Shown here: one piece after another, positions 57,351 through 64,000 of the stretch | How positions within the stretch are numbered: position 1 is the first letter of the stretch | Layout of the letters: each line of letters starts with the position of its first letter | NCBI GenBank assembly: GCA_963846005.1 | Contig: CAWJUH010000005.1 | Coordinates: 287,604-351,603, forward strand | Direction: 5' to 3' | From: CAVSUR01 sp963846005 | GTDB lineage: Bacteria > Actinomycetota > Actinomycetes > Streptosporangiales > Streptosporangiaceae | Length of the DNA: 64,000 nucleotides | Notes under the pieces: model-generated | The model's input: only the letters and a program-made list of their open reading frames with translations | What the model was told of the DNA's origin: nothing | Database searches by the model: none | Made by a program: the position numbers and the translations under genes

Positions 57351-58883
57351 TTAATGAGGCAAGAAGCTGAAAAGCCTATCAATTTGTGAAGGGAAAGGAG
57401 AACTCTTTATCAAATCGGTCAAACGTAATATAACAAATTCAGCTAACTCATTATCGACTGATATCTCCTCTACTAAACAAGTACAGACAAAAAAGAGATC
57501 TTGGTGCAGAATTTCGGTATAATGACTCAGACGACTTTTACCTTCCAATATTTGACGAAGTTGAGCAGTTACTGGCTTGCGCCTGAGTTTTCCTAATAAT
57601 AACAAAATCACCTCATGCCAATGAGGATCATGCAAATGATCTGCTATAAATTGGCTGATAATTATGGGATTTTCGTCTTCTAGGTATCGTTCATTGACAT
57701 CAACCGCAGCAAAATATTCTTGAAAAGTTCTGTGTACGAAACCATAGAGATCATCACCGTTTTCATCTTTTCCTCTTTCAACGATTAGGCCAGCTTCAAT
57801 TTGCATAAGGTTAAGAAAACGTTCCGCCTCGGTACGTTGCTCAGCTACCTCAGAAATGAGTCCTCTGTTGTCAAGATAATATTCTATCTGTTTCATTAGA
57901 AATCTTGAGGTTACATCATTAGCATAATCCTTCGCACTGTCTGTACTTACGTTAGTCTCTTGTGATCGTTCATGAAGGACAAACCCTAGATGTGCCACAC
58001 ACGCTCTTTGATCTTCCTTACCCGTTCTCATATCTTTCCAACGAGCATCAGTACCTTTTAGTTTTGCCCATGTATCTAACAAAAGTTCCGCACAGCGATC
58101 ATAAACTAATATTCTTCTGTCAGGTAAACGCTCATATCGGTGTAATGCAGTAATAACAGTTAGTAGCAATGGGTTAGAAGCCAATGTATGAAGCCGAGGA
58201 TTATCTTTCAAAGTTTTGTAGAGCGATTCCAATTCTTGTCGGTCATCAGGAGGTATAGGCACTAGCTTTAGTACGTGAGCATACCAACGCGCTAAGAACA
58301 TACGAATTTGCCGATTGTCAAATTCCTTAACCTGAGCATGAGAAAAAGACTGTTTAGAAAAACGAGCTAACTCATAACCGACAGGTCTTGAAGTCACTAC
58401 TATACGATTGCCAGGATAGCAACGCGCGAATTCCTCAATTTCAGTGATTAGCCTTTGCCGATCATCTAACGTTGCGACTTTATCAAGCCCATCAAAAAGA
58501 CACAGCATTAATCTTCGTTCTAGCAACTCTTCGAACATGAGACGATCAATATGGACACCAGCACGCCCCAACAAGATATGAGTAGTGTAATCTAAAAAGT
58601 CGTAAGCTGGATACTGTCTTCGATCCTCTACTAATCGTCTAAGCTCAATCCTTAAAGGAAGTGGTTTATCAGAAAGTAGTTGATTATTAGAAATGGAATG
58701 GGAAGAAGCGGGAAGGTTTACTATAGCATGGCTCCAGGCAAGAAAACGAGTTGCGGTTGATTTACCTGAACCGGGACCGCCAAGGAGAACTAAACATGGA
58801 GAATCTTCAAGCCAAGCTATTATAGATTTTGGTTTTATCCTGAGATTTCTCTGAATCAAGTGGAGCAATTCGTAGTGGTACAA
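57351..58883 (-). CDS. NACHT-domain STAND NTPase (core, part 3 of 5)
   Basis: 510 residues. Walker A GGPGSGKST is at 35-43, Walker B LCLFDGLDKV at 127-136 and sensor-like IVVTSRPVGYE near 161. A winged-helix/arm region follows, then the motif FVHRTFQEYFAAVDV typical of bacterial NACHT proteins. The frame ends at 57351 with SFLPH; one base near 57365 joins it to the repeat region. The upstream helical linker ends LELIFVPLRI, a junction I associate with Ktedonobacter NACHT proteins. STAND NTPases of this kind are known as signalling or antiviral sensors; activity is predicted only. Confidence 0.82.
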   Translation of the reverse strand: MYHYELLHLIQRNLRIKPKSIIAWLEDSPCLVLLGGPGSGKSTATRFLAWSHAIVNLPASSHSISNNQLLSDKPLPLRIELRRLVEDRRQYPAYDFLDYTTHILLGRAGVHIDRLMFEELLERRLMLCLFDGLDKVATLDDRQRLITEIEEFARCYPGNRIVVTSRPVGYELARFSKQSFSHAQVKEFDNRQIRMFLARWYAHVLKLVPIPPDDRQELESLYKTLKDNPRLHTLASNPLLLTVITALHRYERLPDRRILVYDRCAELLLDTWAKLKGTDARWKDMRTGKEDQRACVAHLGFVLHERSQETNVSTDSAKDYANDVTSRFLMKQIEYYLDNRGLISEVAEQRTEAERFLNLMQIEAGLIVERGKDENGDDLYGFVHRTFQEYFAAVDVNERYLEDENPIIISQFIADHLHDPHWHEVILLLLGKLRRKPVTAQLRQILEGKSRLSHYTEILHQDLFFVCTCLVEEISVDNELAEFVILRLTDLIKSSPFPSQIDRLFSFLPH

Positions 58884-59330
58884 AAATTAATTCTAGCTCA
58901 GGATCCACATTTTCAGACCCCCGGTCTTTAGGAACAACACCAACTAATTTAAGACGCCTAAGTGTACTTTCTACGTAAGTAATGTAAGCATATAGATCTC
59001 GTTCAAACTGTTCTGTAGTATAATCATCAACCAATACACCACCTATCACGCGAAGTGCTTCAACCACTTCAGAGCAGGACCGCTGGATATTCAGCATTAT
59101 ATGGGAACTTACAGCATCACGCATATGGTCATGGAATAATGTATCACTGTAAAGCTCCTCTTTTAGCATTTCAAAAAAAACTCTAAGATAGGGTAACGCA
59201 TCTACGTCATGAGGAGCAGTAGGCTGACTAAGCTTACGAAAACGCAATGAGTGATTATAAAGTTCCGAAAGAACTTCGAGATTGGGAGAGTCCGATAATG
59301 TAAGAAGTTGCATTATCTCTGCACGAAAGG
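58807..59330 (-). pseudogene. Helical linker domain before the NACHT core (part 2 of 5)
   Basis: Roughly 175 residues (from TFRAEIMQLLTLSDSPNLEV to ELELIFVPLRIAPL), helical and charged. The annotated-looking ATG further upstream (59385) lies inside the IS3 element, so those first residues come from the transposon. The frame overlaps the NACHT frame at 58807-58883; a shift of one base around 58850 makes them continuous. No catalytic motif is seen. Confidence 0.65.
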
Positions 59331-59405
59331 TATGGTGGTACCAAAAGTCAAGACAGTTTCTGGGCAAAAATAAGACAAAACTCAACTGTTCGAGAAACCT
59401 GCCTA

Positions 59406-60215
59406 TTACCTTTTCAAATACACTTGTGCTGGTGTCTGATAGTCGAGTGCTTGATGCAAGCGCTCATGATTATAAAACGTAAAGTATTCACCTAAGTTCC
59501 TCACCGCATCTGAAACGCCCTGGTAATCTTTGATATACACCTCCTCGTATTTCACACTGCTCCACAACCTCTCCACAAAAATGTTGTCTAACGCCCGTCC
59601 GCGCCCATCCCAACTGATACGGATGTCTGCTGCCTTGAGCCGACTGGTGAACTCGCTGCTGGTAAACTGCACCCCTTGATCACTGTTAAAGATTTCCGGC
59701 GACGCGACGCGCAAAGCTCGATCCAACGCTTCCAGACAGAAGCCGGTATCCAACGTGATCGAGATCTCCCAGGACAACACGTAGCGACTGAACCAATCGA
59801 TCACGGCTATCAAGTAGATGAACCCTCTTGCAGGCGGATGTAGGTGATATCACAACTCCAGACCTGATTACAGCGCGCAATGCTCATTCCTCGCAATAAG
59901 TACGGATAGTGCTGAGCCGTTGGGCCAGGCAAACTGTGTGCGGTTTGGGATAGATCGCTTCCAGACCCATCAGCTGCAGCAACCGCCGCACGCGTTTGCG
60001 TTCCACTGGATAGCCCTGAGTGCAACCAGGCTGCCATCTTGCGGGCTCCATAGAAGGGAGTCCGCGTGTATTGCTCATCAAGCCGTCGCATCAGCATCAG
60101 GTTTTCCTCGTTTTCGGGCGCCGGCTCGTAATAGTAACTCGACCTCGCGAGACCCAACAGCTTGCACTGTTGGACAATGCTCAGCTCTGGATGTCCCGGC
60201 TCAATCAGCCGCGTT
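59406..60215 (-). pseudogene. IS3 OrfB (rve/DDE transposase), frameshifted
   Basis: Pieces in order: LARSSYYYEPAPENEENLML, RTPFYGARKMAAWL, YPVERKRVRRLLQLMGLEAI, then the DDE core WSCDITYIRLQEG, VIDWFSRYVLSWEIS, FNSDQGVQFTSSEF, FVERLWSSVKYEEVY and the tail YFTFYNHERLHQALDY. All three acidic residues are there, but at least three frame changes (near 60040, 59890 and 59815) break the protein. Sequencing error is possible. Confidence 0.75.
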
Positions 60216-60220
60216 TCGCC

Positions 60221-60514
60221 TCAATGCAGTGATTTTGATTTTTTTTCCAACCAGTCTACCTGCACTTTCAACTGGCCGATTTGCTGGTAAAGACTGGCGA
60301 TGAGGGCTTCTTCGCTTTTTTCACGCTTGCCTGCTTGTGGTGAGAACACCTCCGGCAAGCCATCGAGTGCTTGTTTTTTCCACTGGGCAATCTGTGTGGG
60401 ATGGACCTCGTACTCAGCGGCGATCTCATTGGCTGTTTTTTGCCCTTTGATGGCCTCCAAGGCGACCCTCGTCTTCAGATCGGTACTGTATCGTTTCCGT
60501 TGCACTGACATTGT
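60221..60514 (-). CDS. IS3 OrfA (helix-turn-helix)
   Basis: 97 residues from ATG 60514: RKRYSTDLKTRVALEAIKGQ, then TANEIAAEYEVHPTQIAQWK, the HTH_28/OrfA pattern, and a leucine-zipper tail LIASLYQQIGQLKVQVDWLEKK. Its end contains eight consecutive A bases on the coding strand (around 60236-60243), the type of slippery run used by IS3 elements to make the OrfAB fusion. Confidence 0.82.
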   Translation of the reverse strand, partial: TMSVQRKRYSTDLKTRVALEAIKGQKTANEIAAEYEVHPTQIAQWKKQALDGLPEVFSPQAGKREKSEEALIASLYQQIGQLKVQVDWLEKKSKSLH

Positions 60515-60591
60515 TTTCCTCTTTCTCACCAACTTCTCGATACAGTCATTTTATCTTATTGACCTGTCCAGTTTCCTGGTACCATCATAAG

Positions 60592-60851
60592 GCGTCAAAG
60601 TGAGATCCTTGTTCAGAAAGAATAGTTAATATATCGCGTAATTGGTCCCTGTCTTCTTGTTCGCTAAATTTCAGTATGCTTCGTTCAGCTGCATTTCTTA
60701 AAACTCTCTTCAGATGCTTCAGCTGTTCCTTTTCATCGAGATGAAGCCGCTTACGCCCACTCTGCAAGGTCTTGCCTATTACACTATCGGCTCCCTGATT
60801 CAGAAATGCATCGCGTACAAATGGCAACCAGCTAGAAGCGCTACTAACCAA
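60592..60851 (-). pseudogene. N-terminal fragment of the NACHT protein (part 1 of 5)
   Basis: About 87 residues on the far side of the IS3 element: a hydrophobic helix (SSASSWLPFVRDAFLNQGAD), IGKTLQSGRKRL, then HLDEKEQLKHLKRVLRNAAE and DQLRDILTILSEQGSHFDAL. It reads straight to the IS end, and the other side resumes the same kind of helical sequence. No ATG is present; TTG 60851 is the likeliest start, with an in-frame stop 15 codons upstream. That it belongs to the NACHT gene is inferred from position, orientation and composition. Confidence 0.6.
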
Positions 60852-61811
60852 TAGTGTAACTGCTGTAGAAAGAGAAGCCCGAAATCAACCACCTTATTAT
60901 ACCTTTCAATGGTTTTCAAAAAAGATCAGTAAAAGAGCATTTACATATTAAGGATAATTGAGAAAGATGACGATGTCAAATCATTGCTAAATTAAACGTA
61001 CGATCTACTTAACTGGAGTTAACATTAGAAGCAGAAGCTTAAGCCCTGACGCCATCGGCTCGATAGGCGATGACATGCCTCCCCGAACTTCGGTAGAGTC
61101 GTAGATATCTGTATAGAAGAGCACAGTATTATGATCTCGCCCGAACGACTCAATATTACAGAAAGCCGACCAGTACCAATAGCCAAAGCAGAGTAAGCTA
61201 TCATTTTTAGCCTCGTTCATGGACCTACTTCTGAAACGTTGTAAGGTTTATGTATTTGTTGAGCAACAAACCTGATAGTAATCCCATCACCTATCTTCTC
61301 ATGGTAGCTTACACCTATACACAAACTTAGCTCATTCAAAGATTGTTCTTCCTTGGTTTACTCATGATCTGTTTTTCATAGTATACCTTAACAAAAATCG
61401 CTCCGATACACCTATACGCTTTGTGCCAGTTAATTGAACGGAGATAGCAGAGCTAGAGCCAGCAAAGCAGGCTTTGACAGCACTCTATCAAGGAGACTAC
61501 TCACTAAATCAGGGTACTTTGTGCTCAAATTAAGACGAAAATACTTGTTTTAGTTGGCTCTAACTAGCACAAAGCGTCTATTTATGATGAGAGAGTAGCT
61601 TCCAGCCTTTCCCCATCCATAACCTCACCCTTATCCCTTCCTCGACCTCAACTCCCTTTTCTCCTCAATTCCCCTTTCATCAATAGTACTTCTTGGCTAC
61701 ATATCACCACATATTTCTATCCATCAACATAACCATGTTATTATACACACGTTCCCCACGAAATAATATGCGCCGGAAGCGCGTGTCTTTCGTGCCTGGA
61801 AGCACACAGGA
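60852..61811. other. Long AT-rich region with little coding evidence
   Basis: 960 bp. The only open frame of note is 61005-61220 on the minus strand (71 codons, NDSLLCFGYWYWSAF and similar, no family), which I would not call a gene. 61595-61690 is strongly pyrimidine-rich on the plus strand. The last 45 bp hold two small hairpins before the LysM gene. Promoters for the flanking divergent genes must lie here, but I cannot place them. Confidence 0.45.
61770..61805 (+). ncRNA. Two small adjacent hairpins in the leader of the LysM gene
   Basis: GCGC-CGGAA-GCGC (61770-61782) and GTGC-CTGGAA-GCAC (61792-61805) are two 4-bp stems with similar GGAA loops, 9 bases apart. The second ends just before the CAGGAG ribosome-site-like sequence of a possible GTG start at 61812. 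They could form a leader element controlling translation. I do not recognise a known riboswitch class. Confidence 0.3.
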
Positions 61812-61865
61812 GTGGAACAACAACTGCTTGCGGAGGTTTGCACATTTTCTCTAGAAAGAAGATAT

Positions 61866-62578
61866 ATGCAAACATATCAGCACATTCAGATGTGCTTACG
61901 TCGGTACCTTGTAGGAAGTCTCGTAGGAAAGTTGCTTAGTTTCGTCGTTCTTGGACTGCTCCCCTTAGTCGCAATATTCATTGTGGCCGCACCAAACGCA
62001 AGTGCACAAACGAGTAGTACCTGTTCAAAGAGTGAACGCCCTTACATCGTAATGGCAGGCGATACACTCAGTGGAATTGGAGATCGCTATGACACAAGCT
62101 GGTCAGCACTCGCAACGGACAACCATATTCTCAATGCCAATCTGATCTACAGGGGTCAGACCATCTGCATCGTTGTTCATGGAGCTGCCAGAAGCATACC
62201 AAAGCCGGTACACAATAACCCTGCTCCAATCCAGAACACTCCGGCACAACCTGTTCCGGTACAGCCGACGAGTGTACCACCGCCCGCTACTCCACAGCCA
62301 ACACCGGTCAGTAGCGGCAACATCCCGGCTATGATTAACGCAGCGTTTGGTTCGTATGGGCCAGTGCCATCAACGTCGCCACCTGTGAGTCCGGCCTGAA
62401 TCCTAACGCTTACAATCCATCCGGCGCATCTGGCCTTTTCCAGATCATGCCGGGCACATGGGCAACCACCTCAGAAGCAGGTCAATCGCCCTTTAATGCG
62501 TCTGCCAATATCGCAGCCGCACACGAAATCTTCGTTCGCGATGGATACAGTTGGAGAGAGTGGAACTGCCAGCCCTAA
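61866..62578 (+). CDS. Secreted LysM plus SLT/Rpf-like transglycosylase, one frameshift
   Basis: ATG 61866 (MQTYQHIQMCLRRYLVG; GTG 61812 also possible). It has a signal anchor LVGKLLSFVVLGLLPLVAIF ending ASA-QT, a LysM domain (RPYIVMAGDTLSGIGDRYDTSWSALATDN ... LIYRGQTICIV) and a Pro-rich linker. After a base missing near 62356 comes a transglycosylase domain: INVATCESGLNPNAYNPSGASGLFQIMPGTWA, with the catalytic glutamate in CESG, ending SWREWNCQP, TAA 62576. It likely cleaves peptidoglycan outside the cell, in spore germination, division or resuscitation. The pattern is familiar from Ktedonobacteria. Confidence 0.82.
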
Positions 62579-62744
62579 ACAGCAGCTCTAGAAAAATCCT
62601 CAACCATCGCGCCTCCTAAGCAGATAGCAGAAGTCCAGGGTTCTCGTGAACTCCTGGACTTCTGCTTTTGCCAGTGTGGCCGCCCCTTGGGTGCCAGGCT
62701 AACCAAAACCTATCCCATCGTCCGTCTTCCTCCTCTCCGACACG

Positions 62745-63191
62745 TCAGCGCTGGAAACGAGTAGATGCTGCCATCTCCTGATCCACGCCCTCGGCAACCA
62801 GTGAGATTTCGTAGACCGCCGTTTTATCGCCAGGGTATCGTAGGTCGAAGATGAAGCCCCAGAAGTGGCCCAACGCCCCAACGCATAACAGATTCCGTGC
62901 CCGTTTGAACTCTGAGCCCGTGAGGCGGCGCGCAGTCCCTTCAATCGCCGGGCCGAGTGCTTCCCCTTTGAAGGTACCGGGGGCAACGGTGACCCGGGGA
63001 TTGTTGGCCAGGCGCTTGACTTTCCAGGTATGCGCCGGGGTCATGAAGTAGAGCTTACCCTGTGAGGCTATGGTGCCGACGGGAGAGCCGACTCCCATAC
63101 CATTGCGGCGAAAGCTCGTTAAAATCGTCGTATGACCTTTGCCGGGTGTGGTTAGCTTGCTTCGTGTGGTTTGGGTCGTATATTCGCTCAT
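62745..63191 (-). CDS. PPOX-class (pyridoxamine-phosphate-oxidase-like) flavin/F420 enzyme
   Basis: 148 residues with a split-barrel fold: TTILTSFRRNGMGVGSPVGTIASQGKLYFMTPAHTWKVKRLANNPRVTVAPGTFKGEALGPAIEGTARRL, the usual strand order of small F420- or FMN-dependent reductases. The cofactor cannot be told from sequence alone. It lies 107 bp downstream of the TetR gene on the same strand and is probably co-regulated. Confidence 0.75.
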   Translation of the reverse strand: MSEYTTQTTRSKLTTPGKGHTTILTSFRRNGMGVGSPVGTIASQGKLYFMTPAHTWKVKRLANNPRVTVAPGTFKGEALGPAIEGTARRLTGSEFKRARNLLCVGALGHFWGFIFDLRYPGDKTAVYEISLVAEGVDQEMAASTRFQR

Positions 63192-63298
63192 GATGTCGTT
63201 ATCTTTCTTTCCTTTAAGGGTTTATATGTCATCTGCTTATCCTGTTGACTGATCAGAATACCCACCGCAAGAGGAAGAACTTTTTGAGGGATCCTCTG

Positions 63299-63892
63299 TC
63301 AGGAAGGCAGGATACTGGTAGCCAGCCCTTGCACCAACTCCTCAGTAAATTGCTGCTCCGTTTTGTCGAAAGGGTCAGCGCCCAGGAATAACCGGTTGAA
63401 CACCCAATGAAAGCAGGGTCCCAGCAACAAGATTGCGACGGTTAGAGCGGGTACCTGCTTTCCGATGCGCCCCAGCCGCTGCTCCTCCTCGATATAGGCC
63501 GCAACCAGTTCAAAGATGTTTTGTGGACCGATCCCCAGTGATTGGATCGTCGCACGAAACTGGGCTAGCAGCTCCGTGTCAGCCAAGAAGGACGCTCCTA
63601 TCGGGACAATCTGCTCGTAGTAGTGAAGGGTAGCCTGTGCAATGGCAGCCAGGTTTTCGCTTGGAGTACCGGTGCCTGCCTGATGCGCCTGGAACGTCTC
63701 GTGGAAGGCAGGCAGATGCCTGGCCATCAGCGCGAAGAAGACCTCCTCCTTATGATCGAAATGCCGGTAGAGCGCGCCTTCTGAGAGGCCGGTCTCGCGC
63801 GCAATCTCCTTGGTCGTCACACGTGCCAATCCCTTCAAGAGCAGCAACTTTTCAGCCGCATCCAGGATCTTCTGTCGCGTTTCTCCCGCCAT
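63299..63892 (-). CDS. TetR/AcrR-family transcriptional regulator
   Basis: 197 residues. The HTH at about 5-50 is clear (TRQKILDAAEKLLLLKGLARVTTKEIARETGLSEGALYRHFDHKEEVF). The C-terminal ligand domain is helical. Eighteen bases upstream of the start begins a perfect 20-bp operator-like palindrome. It probably represses itself and the downstream PPOX gene. Confidence 0.87.
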   Translation of the reverse strand: MAGETRQKILDAAEKLLLLKGLARVTTKEIARETGLSEGALYRHFDHKEEVFFALMARHLPAFHETFQAHQAGTGTPSENLAAIAQATLHYYEQIVPIGASFLADTELLAQFRATIQSLGIGPQNIFELVAAYIEEEQRLGRIGKQVPALTVAILLLGPCFHWVFNRLFLGADPFDKTEQQFTEELVQGLATSILPS

Positions 63893-63910
63893 ATTCTCTC
63901 CTCACAATGT

Positions 63911-63930
63911 ATGTGAGTAATCACTCACAT
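63911..63930. promoter_or_regulatory. Perfect TetR-type operator
   Basis: ATGTGAGT-AATC-ACTCACAT, 8-bp arms with a 4-bp centre, immediately upstream of the TetR start (63892). The TGAGTGATTACTCA core matches the shape of many TetR/AcrR autoregulatory operators. Confidence 0.7.
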
Positions 63931-64000
63931 TGAAAAGTATAGACGAAAGAAAGGTCTCTGTCAACTGGACTTTCGGACAGGATACGCCATAAGGGGAGGA

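Larger units (their letters stand above)
59333..60587 (-). mobile_element. IS3-family insertion sequence inside the NACHT gene
   Basis: The ends are TGGTGGTACCA (59333-59343) and TGGTACCATCA (60577-60587), inverted repeats of each other apart from one base. The repeat extends imperfectly inward. It carries orfA and orfB on the minus strand, in the same orientation as the interrupted gene. On one side the host gene ends ...SEQGSHFDAL and on the other it resumes TFRAEIMQLL. I could not settle the target duplication. Confidence 0.8.

Noticed and set aside
61005..61220. 71-codon minus-strand ORF
   Set aside because: No ribosome site, no family resemblance and a position in a long AT-rich non-coding region; chance ORF cannot be excluded.
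54885..63930. A multi-gene defence island around the NACHT gene
   Set aside because: Neighbours are IS elements, a cell-wall hydrolase, TetR and PPOX genes; no nuclease, methylase or other defence gene is present.

Overview
The window is made of three sequence blocks that do not look like one genome. Positions 1 to about 46,260 are very GC-rich with strong G/C third positions. They carry actinobacterial marker genes (SepH, a RamB-type regulator next to isocitrate lyase, an MmpL-type transporter, DUF1003, a SARP-type regulator). Positions about 46,265 to 54,436 are less GC-rich and look alphaproteobacterial (Tat-exported amino-acid-type ABC binding protein, LivF-like ATPase, mandelate-racemase-family enzyme, SMP-30 lactonase, BrnT/BrnA). 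Positions about 54,437 to 64,000 are AT-rich and look like Ktedonobacteria (Chloroflexota): IS3 elements, a giant NACHT protein with a 39-residue repeat, a LysM/transglycosylase protein. Both joins are abrupt. The first cuts a tricorn-like gene; the second fuses a PqqC-like oxygenase to an IS3 transposase tail. A chimeric metagenome contig is the simplest explanation.

Actinobacterial block: PfkB kinase (cut by the left edge), AarF-like kinase and DUF2236 oxygenase; FabG; a flavin oxidoreductase divergent from a TetR gene; truncated haemoglobin; cupin; a large SARP/ATPase regulator; methyltransferase, aminoglycoside-phosphotransferase-like and SnoaL-like genes; a small island with a truncated GNAT gene, three operator-like palindromes, a membrane protein, two duplicated winged-helix regulators and a decayed IS701-like element; a DadA-like oxidase; a double DUF427 protein; a flavin monooxygenase segment bounded by inverted tandem repeats; an aminotransferase divergent from an acyl-CoA dehydrogenase / CoA-transferase / hydratase operon; a repetitive membrane-anchored protein; SepH; an MFS-MarR-MMPL export cluster; isocitrate lyase with RamB; a one-chain molybdenum hydroxylase; DUF1003; FtsH; and an ornithine cyclodeaminase-like gene.

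Alphaproteobacterial block: SDR; BrnA/BrnT; a broken ABC uptake and catabolic cluster (binding protein, LivF, racemase-family enzyme, lactonase); an Ig-like protein that may resemble contractile-injection-system cargo; an exported protein; a PqqC/TenA-like di-iron protein.

Ktedonobacterial block: the reconstructed NACHT gene runs on the minus strand from 60,851 to 54,885. It is split by an IS3-family element (59,333-60,587) and several frameshifts. It is followed by a LysM-transglycosylase gene and a TetR/PPOX pair with a perfect palindromic operator.

Single-base frameshifts are frequent and unevenly spread: few in the first block, in most genes of the second, and common in the third. This looks like uncorrected long-read error on top of some real decay, so broken genes are annotated with their frame-corrected extents.
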